Below are positions 8,338-16,939 of a DNA stretch of 64,000 nucleotides, in pieces. The translations under genes were made by a program, and so were the position numbers. This stretch comes from Saccharicrinis sp. (GTDB lineage: Bacteria > Bacteroidota > Bacteroidia > Bacteroidales > Marinilabiliaceae), in NCBI GenBank assembly GCA_024635555.1, contig JAGXIO010000114.1, positions 1-64,000 of the forward strand. The letters run 5' to 3'. Below the pieces are notes generated by a model. The model was not told where the DNA came from and ran no database searches. It was given only the letters and a program-made list of their open reading frames with translations. Position 1 is the stretch's first letter; each line of letters starts with the position of its first letter.

Positions 8338-8567
8338 AATGTATTGCTATTTTATCTTACGTTTTTTGCTAAAGTTTGATGTATTGAGTAGGTATAAGGA
8401 GTTAGACTTCGACGATTTTTGATTCACGCTAAGCCTCTCACAACTTGTTCCACCTTGGGAGATAACGAGACGATTTACTATCTGTTTAGATCAACTTTTA
8501 TTTGCGAGTTAGAAACATTCGGAAACCTCTGAAACCCGCAACCAATATGCCATGTTTTATATGTTTT
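8338..8567. other. 230-bp spacer, possible degenerate cassette junction
   Basis: No ORF. It contains direct GGTTTC-type repeats and a weak resemblance to the attC-like junctions upstream (the plus-strand text near 8361 reads TTACGTTTTTTGCTAAAG), but without a clean RYYYAAC/GTTRRRY pair. I would not call it an attC on this evidence. Confidence 0.3.
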
Positions 8568-9749
8568 TTAATGAAGTTGGAGTGCATAAATAATTCCATT
8601 CGCATCTGCAAAGTAAACAATTCCATTATTTATTATTGGTGTAGAAAGGATAGCACCTAAACTAAGTATTTTCCGTTCAGAAGCTTCTGTATCCTTTCCA
8701 TATAATTTAAAACTAGCTTTAAACTCATCGTTTTCACTGTAAATATCATTGTAGTTACTCTTGCTTCCATAGGTTTGAAAAATCTGTTCGATTTCACCAT
8801 TAGTATGATTCAAACTATATAATTTGCCATTAAAACATCCGAAAATTATTGAATTATTATACGAAACCGCTTCTCCATATACCCTCATATTTAATGGAAC
8901 AGACCATCTCTCATCGCCGTTTTGTGCATATAACCCACAAAATCTATGAGAGTCAGACGTTCCGAAATAAATAATATCATTAAATACCAAAGGAGTGGCA
9001 ATAATCCAGCTTCCTTTTTCTTTCATGTTCCATATACCACTTCCCGTTTCACTATTTAAAGAGTATATATTGAAGTCTCTGCTTCCAAAAATTACGGAGT
9101 TCTTGTAAATAGTTGCTCCTCTCTGAATTTCGCCTTTGGGGAAGTAGGCATCGCCTACTGTTTTAAATTTCCATATCAGATTACCTGTATGAATGCTTAA
9201 AGCATAAAAGAATCCATCAAAACTTCCGATGTAAACCCCTTCATTATTTACCAATGGAGTAGCATGAACAATCCCATCGGTTTCATACTTCCAGATTAGC
9301 CCTCCAGAATTAGGCTCTATGGCGTAAACATTGCCATCACCGCTACCCACAAATATCTTTCCTTGGCAGCAGACAGGAGATGAAAGATAATAATCCCATA
9401 TGTCATGCTTTTTTTCTCCACCCGTTTTGAATGTCCACTGCATATGCGCAGTATTCTTATCTATTGAATATATCAATCCATCAGTGCTATTAAAAATAAC
9501 ACAGCCTTTATACAGCAATGGTTTTGACTTAATCTCTCCATTTGTCTTAAATTTCCACTTCAATTTTCCGTCTTCCTTTTTTAAGGCATATAGACAAGAA
9601 TCATTACTACCAATATAAATAGTACTATCATCGCTTGTTGGTGAAGAAAATACTCCTGCTTCTGTTGAGAAATGCCAAATTAAAGAATCATGACCATAAG
9701 TACTTGAGCATGAGATCATAATTAATAAAAATATATTTATTTGTTTCAT
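8568..9749 (-). CDS. PQQ-type beta-propeller lipoprotein
   Basis: A 393-residue exported protein. The N-terminus MKQINIFLLIMISCSS looks like a lipoprotein signal with Cys14 as lipid site. A duplicated fragment at 11640-11693 has LSCSS at the same place, which supports that reading. The rest is seven to eight repeats of the pattern G-YIGS-DG-LYAL--TG---WKF-T-G, typical of PQQ-binding-like propellers such as BamB, without residues that would show real PQQ binding. It may be a surface or periplasmic scaffold. The start lies 13 nt downstream of an attC-like site (9763-9893). Confidence 0.75.
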   Translation of the reverse strand: MKQINIFLLIMISCSSTYGHDSLIWHFSTEAGVFSSPTSDDSTIYIGSNDSCLYALKKEDGKLKWKFKTNGEIKSKPLLYKGCVIFNSTDGLIYSIDKNTAHMQWTFKTGGEKKHDIWDYYLSSPVCCQGKIFVGSGDGNVYAIEPNSGGLIWKYETDGIVHATPLVNNEGVYIGSFDGFFYALSIHTGNLIWKFKTVGDAYFPKGEIQRGATIYKNSVIFGSRDFNIYSLNSETGSGIWNMKEKGSWIIATPLVFNDIIYFGTSDSHRFCGLYAQNGDERWSVPLNMRVYGEAVSYNNSIIFGCFNGKLYSLNHTNGEIEQIFQTYGSKSNYNDIYSENDEFKASFKLYGKDTEASERKILSLGAILSTPIINNGIVYFADANGIIYALQLH

Positions 9750-9801
9750 CTTTTTATTTTTTATTTAACGTTTAGCGGTATTAAATCGTTGGGGATTGCG
9801 G
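9701..9801 (-). repeat. 101-bp direct repeat, copy 1
   Basis: Covers the first codons of the PQQ-propeller gene and its upstream region. It aligns without gaps to 11645-11745, with about 16 mismatches by eye (about 84% identity). The two copies flank the rsgA-acetyltransferase segment in direct orientation. Confidence 0.85.
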
Positions 9802-9893
9802 GCTACTTTCCTGTCCAGTTACACCGAACTTGATGCGTGGCAGAATGCTTATATAATCATTTAAATATCAACGTTTTATGCCGCGTGTTGTGC
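9763..9893 (-). other. attC-like site
   Basis: On the plus strand it starts ATTTAAC (fits RYYYAAC) and ends GTTGTGC (6 of 7 to GTTRRRY), 131 bp apart. The arms pair: GCGG (9775-9778) with CCGC (9881-9884), and inside them CGTTG with CAACG, with unpaired bases on one arm as in attC hairpins. The right end abuts the rsgA stop codon exactly, and the PQQ gene begins 13 nt beyond the left end, which is the layout of integron cassettes. No integrase gene is in the window. Confidence 0.45.
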
Positions 9894-10961
9894 TTAGTAC
9901 TTATTTTTACTCGTGTCTTTTTTGTAATTCTTAATCATTTTTCCAAATTCTTTATCTTTCTTACGTCGTTCTTCAATTGTTGATTCAAAATGTTCTTTTT
10001 CTCTTTCCAATCGCAGGTAATTTTCATAGGAGCATTTTTCTATTTCTCCTTTATCGACAGCTTCGAGAACTGAACAATCAGTCTCATTGGTATGTGTACA
10101 ATCTTTGAATTTACACTTTTGAGAAAGACTAATTATTTTATCAAAGGTAGTTTCTAATCCAGTTGTTGTGTCTGCAATTCCTACTTCTCTCATCCCAGGA
10201 TTGTCAACCAGTATTCCACCATTTTCAAGAACAATTAATTCTCTATGGCTCGTAACATGTCGTCCTTTACTAGTACTTTGACTAATCAAATCCGTTTTCA
10301 TAATGTTTCTGCCAGAAAGATTATTTAATAAGGTTGATTTTCCAACTCCTGAAGAGCCAAGCATACAATAAGTCTTTCCTTTTTCAATTAGCTTTTTAAT
10401 TGTTTCGTATCCGATTTGAGTCTCGTTACTTATAGCAATAATTGGAACATCTTTAATCCGTATTTTAATACTTTCCAGTATCTCATTTATTTTTTGCTCA
10501 TCAACAAGGTCAGTTTTATTGAGCAAAATTATAGGGCTAACTTTTGATGAATAACAAATTGTCAAGTATCTTTCGAGTCTGTTTATATTAAAATCTCTAT
10601 CAGCAGCTTGAATTAAAAAAGCATAGTCAATATTTGTTGCTATTATTTGAATCTCTCCGAATTGACCAACTGCTTGTCGTTTAATAGTTGAGAATCTTGG
10701 TAATATTTTATGTATTATCGCAGAATCTGAATCATACGTTGTCAATGCAACCCAATCGCCTACTGCTGGAAAATCTTCCCGACTAATAGCAGAAAATCTT
10801 AAATTTCCAGTTATCTCAGCTTCCAATTCAGCTTTAATAGTTTTGACAATATATCTTTCTTTATGTTCTGCTATAACTCTTCCTATCTCAAAGTCACCCA
10901 GTTTTTGTTCCTTACTGTATTCTTCAAGTTTATTATAGTATCCTAATTCTTCTAGTGTCAT
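9894..10961 (-). CDS. rsgA: RsgA-like circularly permuted ribosome-assembly GTPase
   Basis: A GTPase that helps mature the small ribosomal subunit. Domain order is an N-terminal OB fold (about 20-90), a circularly permuted GTPase with NKTDLVDE (G4) before GSSGVGKST (G1, Lys208), DNPGMREVG (G3), and a C-terminal zinc finger CKFKDCTHTNETDC (about 270-285). Its 355 residues are normal for RsgA. It lies 5 nt after the acetyltransferase gene, so the two are co-transcribed. The stop codon abuts an attC-like site and the block is AT-rich, so this may be an extra, cassette-borne copy rather than the housekeeping gene; that needs the rest of the genome. Confidence 0.85.
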   Translation of the reverse strand: MTLEELGYYNKLEEYSKEQKLGDFEIGRVIAEHKERYIVKTIKAELEAEITGNLRFSAISREDFPAVGDWVALTTYDSDSAIIHKILPRFSTIKRQAVGQFGEIQIIATNIDYAFLIQAADRDFNINRLERYLTICYSSKVSPIILLNKTDLVDEQKINEILESIKIRIKDVPIIAISNETQIGYETIKKLIEKGKTYCMLGSSGVGKSTLLNNLSGRNIMKTDLISQSTSKGRHVTSHRELIVLENGGILVDNPGMREVGIADTTTGLETTFDKIISLSQKCKFKDCTHTNETDCSVLEAVDKGEIEKCSYENYLRLEREKEHFESTIEERRKKDKEFGKMIKNYKKDTSKNKY

Positions 10962-10966
10962 TTTTT

Positions 10967-11578
10967 CTAATGATTAATGTCAATTTTGGGTTTGCCTTTT
11001 TCTTTTTTTGGAAAAAGGTTTTCAAACTCATTGAGTTCTTCTTCATTGGTTTCAAATGCTTTATCTTCATAGAACTTTCCGCTCATAGCTGCCAAAGCAT
11101 TTGGATATAGTCCCAAAGCCATAAAAGGTTCAAAATTCATTCCTTCTTTTGTTGTAATTCCATAATTCTGCGCATTAACAAATCCAAAACGGTGATAATA
11201 ATCAGGGTGTCCAAATAGTATCATTACCGAATAGCCTAATTTTTTAGCAATAGCAATTGATTCATTTAAGAGTATGGTTCCTATACCTTTTTTTTGAAAC
11301 TCTGGATGCACCGAGATTGGCCCCACACATAACACTTGATGTTCTTTATTTTTAGTGTCTACAACTTTCGCATTGGTAATTATAATATGTCCTACTATTT
11401 TATTTTCCGATAGGGCAACTAAGTCAAGGTTTGATATATAACAATTACTTTTCCTTAGGTTATGTAAGACTAAATGTTCGTCGCAACCGGGTTTAAACAA
11501 ATTCCAAAATGTTTCGCGAGTAATGTTTTCTGTTATCAGAAAATCCTTTGGCTTTGTTTTTTGAATAAGTATTTTCAT
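10967..11578 (-). CDS. GNAT-family N-acetyltransferase
   Basis: A 203-residue acetyltransferase. The acetyl-CoA binding motif QKKGIGTILLNESI (about 114-127) and the following YSVMILFGHPDYYHRFGFV segment are characteristic of YhbS-type GNAT enzymes. The substrate is unknown. The Lys/Glu-rich tail (FENLFPKKEKGKPK) is likely disordered. It is translationally close to rsgA (5 nt gap). Upstream lies a truncated copy of the PQQ-lipoprotein start (11640-11693). Confidence 0.8.
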   Translation of the reverse strand: MKILIQKTKPKDFLITENITRETFWNLFKPGCDEHLVLHNLRKSNCYISNLDLVALSENKIVGHIIITNAKVVDTKNKEHQVLCVGPISVHPEFQKKGIGTILLNESIAIAKKLGYSVMILFGHPDYYHRFGFVNAQNYGITTKEGMNFEPFMALGLYPNALAAMSGKFYEDKAFETNEEELNEFENLFPKKEKGKPKIDINH

Positions 11579-11639
11579 AATTATGCTAATTTCTTTCTAT
11601 TTTTTCACTCTTTATCAATGTGCAGGACGTTTTTTAGTA

Positions 11640-11693
11640 TTAAGCACTTGAACATGAGAGTACAATGAATAAAAATATATTTAGTTGTTGCAT
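11640..11693 (-). pseudogene. Truncated copy of the PQQ-lipoprotein start
   Basis: A 17-codon ORF, MQQLNIFLFIVLSCSSA then TAA. It matches the first 16 residues of the propeller lipoprotein at 8568-9749 (MKQINIFLLIMISCSS), including the lipid-modified Cys. The DNA match continues upstream through the attC-like junction. It is either a remnant left by insertion or excision, or the start of a lost sibling gene. Confidence 0.7.
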
Positions 11694-11745
11694 CTTTTTA
11701 TTATTTACCTAACATTTAGCGGTATTAGATCGTTGCACATTGCGG
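11645..11745 (-). repeat. 101-bp direct repeat, copy 2
   Basis: Gap-free match to 9701-9801. It includes the truncated lipoprotein start and the conserved TTTAGCGGTATTA block of the attC-like junction. Confidence 0.85.
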
Positions 11746-11776
11746 TTCACAACCTTATCAACCCGCTATGTTGTCG
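11707..11776 (-). other. attC-like site
   Basis: Seventy bp. On the plus strand it begins ACCTAAC (perfect RYYYAAC; GTTAGGT on the other strand) and ends GTTGTCG (only the GTT core fits). Arms AACATTTAGCGG and CCGCTATGTT pair except for a two-base bulge (TT), GTTG/CAAC pair further in, and GGTT-GTG-AACC sits near the tip. The size and bulged stem resemble attC sites. Confidence 0.45.
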
Positions 11777-11864
11777 ATTAGATGTTAAATTGCTCAATTT
11801 AAACCCTTCCTATGCAATGTTATCGCTTATTACCAATGGGTGCTTTGAGTGATCATGCTCTGAA

Positions 11865-12629
11865 CTAATTATTTAACCATTTCTTAAAATCTGAGGCGCG
11901 GTCAATACTTACAATGGTCTCAAACTCATCGTCCGGTTTAGGCTTTATTTCGAGCTTAACACGTGATCGTGAGTAGGCTACCATATTAACAATAGATGTG
12001 ATGTTAATCAGGTATTTGCGATTTATTCTGAAGAATGCAACTGGGTTGAGCATCTTCTCCAATTTATCCAAAGTGAAATCAATATTGTATGAATTTCCTT
12101 GGAAAGTCCTTAGGTAAACGCCCTTATCGAATACAAAGAAATATGCAATTTCAGCCACCTCAACCATTTTTATTTTGGTTCCGATTGAAAATGAAAAACG
12201 TTCTCGATACGTTATATCTTTATTCGTAATCAGATTGTAAAGCGAATGCAAATCGACGGAATTGGTATTTAATCCAGTAAATTGCTGGTACTTTTTCAGT
12301 GCCGATGCCAGTTCTTCATGCACAATTGGTTTTAGGAGGTAATCGATACTCTTTAGCTTAAAAGCCTTAATGGCATATTCATCAAAAGCCGTTGTAAAGA
12401 TTACTGGGCTCGAGATGTTCACCTGCTCGAAGATGGCGAAACTAAGGTCGTCCTCAAGGTGAATATCCAGAAAAATCAAGTCGGGTTCGGGGTTTGATTT
12501 GAACCACTTCACAGATTCGGCAACCGATTCGAGTTCGGCCAGAATTTTAATCTCCGAATTAAAATCCAGAATCATTTTTTTTAATCTTATTGCCGCAAAG
12601 GCTTCGTCTTCTATAATTACAACTTTCAT
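11865..12629 (-). CDS. LytTR-family response regulator
   Basis: A 254-residue regulator with a receiver domain (residues 1-120; Glu7/Asp8/Glu9, phospho-acceptor Asp55 in FLDIHL, Lys near 101 in LLKPI) and a C-terminal LytTR DNA-binding domain (about 145-252, with RINRKYLINI and VSIDRASDFKKWL). It is 30 nt downstream of its sensor kinase gene. A close paralogue is at 24010-24765 and shares the C-terminal FETIVSIDR-DFKKWL. LytTR proteins bind pairs of direct repeats two helical turns apart; four such elements occur at 16771, 19409, 23844 and 26664. Confidence 0.92.
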   Translation of the reverse strand: MKVVIIEDEAFAAIRLKKMILDFNSEIKILAELESVAESVKWFKSNPEPDLIFLDIHLEDDLSFAIFEQVNISSPVIFTTAFDEYAIKAFKLKSIDYLLKPIVHEELASALKKYQQFTGLNTNSVDLHSLYNLITNKDITYRERFSFSIGTKIKMVEVAEIAYFFVFDKGVYLRTFQGNSYNIDFTLDKLEKMLNPVAFFRINRKYLINITSIVNMVAYSRSRVKLEIKPKPDDEFETIVSIDRASDFKKWLNN

Positions 12630-12659
12630 TTTTCAAATATTATTCATTTTCAAATATGC

Positions 12660-14204
12660 TTATTTCAGTAAAGGCAGCTTGGCAATAAATTGATTGTTGG
12701 TTTTGATGAACTCAGGTTTTAGGTCTGATACTAGTGCGTATCTTCGGTTTATATTCTCAAGCCCAACGCCTGTTGAAACAAGTTTTGTTTCACGCAAATT
12801 AAGGTTGTTTACTATGTTTAATCGCAGTTGATCATCAACAAAAATGTCAATTTTAAGTGGTTGAACCTTTGAGAATATATTGTGTTTAATAGCATTTTCA
12901 ATAATTAGCTGAATTGCAATGGGAAGTATCTGATAATCGTAAAAAGAATTGTCAATTTTAAAATTGATAAATAGTTTCTTCATGAATCTTATTTCAAGAA
13001 GGAAAAGATATGAGTTCAAGAATTCTAATTCGGTACTAAGTGAAACAAGGTCCTTTTCCTTGTTTTCCAAAACATATCGATATACTTTAGACAGTTGTTC
13101 GGTGAAAGATTCAGCCAAATCGGGATCAATCTTTATAAGTGAGGTAAGTACATTTAAGCTGTTGAAAAGAAAATGTGGATTTACCTGTTGTTTAAGCACT
13201 TCGAATTGCGATTGCAGATTCTCCTTTTGAACTTTAAGCAGCTGCGTGTTTGTTTCAGTAAGTTGCTTTGTGCGCTCTGCAACACTTTGCTCTAGGGTGT
13301 TATTTATCCGTTCCAATTCTTCTTTTGCTTTTAGTAGTTTTTCCTCTTGCTTTTTCATTTCGGATATATCAATGATAATTCCTCTGCGACCAATAACCTT
13401 ATTGTTACGAAATATGGGAGAGCCAAATATCATAACCGGGCAAAGTGTACCATCGGTTTTTTTTACTGTGTACTCATTAGGCAAAGTCTTAATTGCCTTA
13501 TTTGATTTTTTTATATTCTCAATAACCCTTGGAATATCCTCATCGATAAAGAAATTAAGTGCCGACAGTTTCTTATTAGATTTTTCGGGGTCTTCGAGAC
13601 CGAAAAATTCCTGTCCTGCTTTATTATTAAACAGAATGTTTCCTTCAATATCCAACTCAAAAACTGGTTGAGGAAGAAAGTGCATTAACTCTTTATAGTT
13701 TCTTTCACTTTCAGCAGCGGCAAATTCAGCTTCTTTTCTTCGTGTAATATCAACTATTATTCCGTCCAGGTATGCATGCTCTTCCTTGTCGTTATATATT
13801 CCCTTGCCATTTTCGCTTACCCAAACAACCAGTCCGTTTTTATGCATAAGCCTGTACTCAAACTCATAATGTCTTTTCTCTTTGGTGGCATTAATAATAC
13901 TATTCCTGCAAAAGTCCCGATCGTCCGGGTGAATTATTGAGGCGAAAGTTTTCTCCGCATTTTCAATGAATTCGGATGCGTGGTACCCAGAAATATCAAA
14001 TATTTTTTCGCTAATATACTTCATTGTGTAATGCTCGTCGAGATGGCATCGATAGGCTGCACCGGGAAGGTTTTCCAATATGCTTTTCAGCAACACACGT
14101 TGCTCCTGTAGCTCCCAGGTAACAAGTTCACTTTTTTTTATCTCCGCCTCCAAACGACGGGTTAAATTCATTTCATTTTCGGCTCTGCTTTTTTCTAAAT
14201 CCAT
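12660..14204 (-). CDS. Soluble PAS-PAS LytS-type sensor histidine kinase
   Basis: A 514-residue kinase without membrane helices. Residues 1-35 are helical, then two PAS/PAC units (about 38-155 and 165-290; FEYRLMHKNGLVVWVSE and GRRGIIIDISEMKK mark the PAC ends). A coiled-coil linker (about 290-335) precedes the His_kinase domain with QVNPHFLFNSLN (His344) and a HATPase region IIENAIKHNIF. The architecture implies cytosolic sensing, for example redox or a small molecule, in contrast to the membrane-bound paralogue at 24746. It forms an operon with the LytTR regulator. Confidence 0.9.
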   Translation of the reverse strand: MDLEKSRAENEMNLTRRLEAEIKKSELVTWELQEQRVLLKSILENLPGAAYRCHLDEHYTMKYISEKIFDISGYHASEFIENAEKTFASIIHPDDRDFCRNSIINATKEKRHYEFEYRLMHKNGLVVWVSENGKGIYNDKEEHAYLDGIIVDITRRKEAEFAAAESERNYKELMHFLPQPVFELDIEGNILFNNKAGQEFFGLEDPEKSNKKLSALNFFIDEDIPRVIENIKKSNKAIKTLPNEYTVKKTDGTLCPVMIFGSPIFRNNKVIGRRGIIIDISEMKKQEEKLLKAKEELERINNTLEQSVAERTKQLTETNTQLLKVQKENLQSQFEVLKQQVNPHFLFNSLNVLTSLIKIDPDLAESFTEQLSKVYRYVLENKEKDLVSLSTELEFLNSYLFLLEIRFMKKLFINFKIDNSFYDYQILPIAIQLIIENAIKHNIFSKVQPLKIDIFVDDQLRLNIVNNLNLRETKLVSTGVGLENINRRYALVSDLKPEFIKTNNQFIAKLPLLK

Positions 14205-14289
14205 GGTGATAGTTTTATTCCTTTGTATTGCGAATTTATGAAAGAAAATGATTCAGCGACTTCATAAAAGATAAAAACACTGTTCAATA

Positions 14290-16704
14290 TTATTTCCCAC
14301 TTCTACTTTCTTCCTCACTTGAAGACGTAGAGCGGTTTGCACGGGTTTTGAATTCATTTTTGCCAAAACGATAGCTAAATGAGATATTGAACCTTCGGCT
14401 TTCCCATTCATTTTTCACATCCAGATCCACATTTTCATATTTTGTATATGCACCACCTGTGCCTGTATTAAAAACATCACTCAACGAGACTTTTATAAGC
14501 CCTTTGTCTTTTAGTATTCTTTTTTGAACTCCTAAGTCAATTGAATATTTAGACTTAAACGTGAAGTTACCGTGGAGTTGTTTTGACAAATATAACCCGC
14601 TCACTTCTGCAGCCATTTTATGAGGAAGTGTAAAGCTATTGCTAGCGTTTATCATATAGCTCCATTGACTGAACTGTATGCCCGATGGTAAGTTTGAATT
14701 CACCTCTTTATACATCCCGGTTACTGTGCTATTAATTCGCCACCACCGCTGAATTTCAAATTGCAAGGTTTCCGATAAATTTAAATCTATCGCTGTACCA
14801 AAATTATCATAAGTTTGATAAATAACTCTTGTTTCATCATTTTGATTAATTATTTGAGTGTATATATCGTTGGTGAAATTGTACCCAACGCTTGTCATAA
14901 ACATACTTTTATAATTATGATTTAGTGAAAGTGCATGGGTGTATTGTGGATTGAGGTTAGGATTTCCCAAGTTATAGGTATATGGATCCAGCATCCATAC
15001 AAATGGATTTAAATTGTGATAATTTGGACGCCCAACCCGATAGCTGTATCTTAGGCCAATGTTTTGATTGGGTGTTAATTTTTGCTGAACAAAAACCGAG
15101 GGGAATAACTGCGTATAACTTTTCTTGTCTATTTGATTTATTGAAACAGAATTACCTTTTGATAGGGTATTCTCCATTCTCAATCCAACTTGAATAGTAG
15201 TTTTTTCAAATTGTGCCTTGCCACTTGCATAGACAGCCTGAATGTTTTCGTCGTATAAAAATTTGTCATTCTGATTGAAAAAGCCCACCATGGAGGCTTT
15301 GTTATTAGTTTTTACCCAGCTGCTTTTAAGCCCCGCTTCAAAAGAATAGATTTTATTAATTGGATGACCATAATCCACTTTGGCCGAAAAAATATCAATA
15401 TCACTATTTTGAAGACTTAGCAAATTAATTGTTTTGTATAAATTATTTTCGTTAGCATCAAAATAGTTGCTTGTTTGATTGCCATTTGATTTAAATCCCA
15501 AATTAGCGTAATCGGCATCAACAATAATAAAACGGCCAAGTGTATCAATATCCCATTTGTAATTTATATTAAAAGTATTTTGGTTCCAATTGAATTCGCG
15601 ATCAGCATTATTTATCAAAGAAGAATCAACTGTACCATTGCTGTTAATAAATTGTGTGGTTCCATCATCTTCTACATCGTTAAACCCCGAATTTCCTTTT
15701 ATCATTATACTTAAGACATGGTTTTTTGCCAAATAATAATCTGCGCCTGTCTTATAATTGTGGGCATTTCCTTCGTTATTGTTTTCATTTTTTGAAATCT
15801 GCACAACACCGTTCATTTCTTGGCTTAAAAATCGACGTTTGGCTTCCATACTGTTCCAACCTGTCCAATCATAAAATGAATAATCACCATACACATTTAG
15901 TTTTCCTTGATTAAAATTTAAATTCAATCCTGCATTTTCACCCACCGATCGTGTAAAAGTTAAACCAGTATTTACATTGCCATTAAAACCGGGGGCTCGG
16001 TTATGGTTTGTTTTAATATTAATAATCCCGGCATTCCCTTCTGCATCAAAACGGGCCGATGGGCTTTCTATAATCTCAATATTCTTAACATCTTTTCCCA
16101 ACATCCCTTTAAGCATACTTGCTAGCTCTTTTGAAGAAACCTGGGTGGGTTTATCATCAATCATAATCACAATTCCTGCTTTCCCTTTCAGAGATATATT
16201 ATCGTCGTTATCAATAACAACGCCTGGAACCTTTTTAAGAATTTCATACACATTTTCAGAGGCTGTTGTTATGGATGCATTTGGGTTAATAACGGTTTTA
16301 TCAACCGATTGCTCTATAAATTCTATCTTGGCAGCCACCACTACTTCATCAATCTGTTGATTTGACTCTTTTAAAAATACAACTTTTTCGATGGTTTGGT
16401 TTTTGCCATCAATAGTAAGATATTCTTTTTCATTGGTTTCATAACCTATCATCCGCACCGAAAGATGATATTCACCGGCAGTAACTTTATCAATTCTATA
16501 TTCTCCTTTTTCATTGCAAACCGTCCCTTTTTCAATATTGCCGGTTTTGGAATCCAAGAGTGCAACGGTAGAAAATGCGATTGGTTTTTTTTCAGTATCC
16601 AAAACGCGCCCTTTTACAATAAATGTTGCGCTTTCTGCATAAACAAAAACAGGTACAAGGACAAAAACTGCCACTAACAGATAATGAGAAAAATTTGCTT
16701 TCAT
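14290..16704 (-). CDS. TonB-dependent receptor-like outer-membrane beta-barrel protein
   Basis: An 804-residue outer-membrane protein: signal peptide (about 1-23, ending VYAES), CarboxypepD_reg-like domain (about 27-115), plug-like domain (about 135-230, with LKKVPGVVIDNDDNISLKGK and IEIIESPSARFDAEGNAGIINI), then a long beta-barrel ending in FNISFSYRFGK. It belongs to the outer-membrane beta-barrel family (OMP_b-brl_3) common in Bacteroidota; the cargo is unknown. The C-terminal tail is unusual in running past the barrel with a Ser/Glu-rich stretch. Its promoter region is about 85% identical to that of the next receptor (19342) and carries the LytTR-like site. Confidence 0.88.
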   Translation of the reverse strand: MKANFSHYLLVAVFVLVPVFVYAESATFIVKGRVLDTEKKPIAFSTVALLDSKTGNIEKGTVCNEKGEYRIDKVTAGEYHLSVRMIGYETNEKEYLTIDGKNQTIEKVVFLKESNQQIDEVVVAAKIEFIEQSVDKTVINPNASITTASENVYEILKKVPGVVIDNDDNISLKGKAGIVIMIDDKPTQVSSKELASMLKGMLGKDVKNIEIIESPSARFDAEGNAGIINIKTNHNRAPGFNGNVNTGLTFTRSVGENAGLNLNFNQGKLNVYGDYSFYDWTGWNSMEAKRRFLSQEMNGVVQISKNENNNEGNAHNYKTGADYYLAKNHVLSIMIKGNSGFNDVEDDGTTQFINSNGTVDSSLINNADREFNWNQNTFNINYKWDIDTLGRFIIVDADYANLGFKSNGNQTSNYFDANENNLYKTINLLSLQNSDIDIFSAKVDYGHPINKIYSFEAGLKSSWVKTNNKASMVGFFNQNDKFLYDENIQAVYASGKAQFEKTTIQVGLRMENTLSKGNSVSINQIDKKSYTQLFPSVFVQQKLTPNQNIGLRYSYRVGRPNYHNLNPFVWMLDPYTYNLGNPNLNPQYTHALSLNHNYKSMFMTSVGYNFTNDIYTQIINQNDETRVIYQTYDNFGTAIDLNLSETLQFEIQRWWRINSTVTGMYKEVNSNLPSGIQFSQWSYMINASNSFTLPHKMAAEVSGLYLSKQLHGNFTFKSKYSIDLGVQKRILKDKGLIKVSLSDVFNTGTGGAYTKYENVDLDVKNEWESRRFNISFSYRFGKNEFKTRANRSTSSSEEESRSGK

Positions 16705-16730
16705 TTTTTTTTTGTTTTAGTTTATGAAAG

Positions 16731-16804
16731 CAAATTTATATGGATGCTACCTGTTAGGAAATATAAAAATGCTGAGGGTGTTTATTTGCAAGTTGAATGA
16801 CTTG
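16731..16804 (-). promoter_or_regulatory. LytTR-like direct-repeat site and -7 element
   Basis: On the minus strand, half-site CAAGTCATTCAAC (16804-16792) and half-site AAACACCCTCAGC (16783-16771) are 21 bp apart. The -7 element TAAATTTG (16738-16731) begins 45 nt after the start of the proximal half-site. The ATG follows at 16704. Spacing is identical in three other promoters in the window. Confidence 0.65.
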
Positions 16805-16939
16805 ATTCAGACCTTAAAAGGAAATGTGGCATTTCACTGGACGGTATTAAGGAGCCAAGTTTAAACTTAAATATCTTTGGATATCATGTTCTTTTTAAAA
16901 TTCAACCGTGAAAAATTAACAAATTTGAATGCTTAAGTT

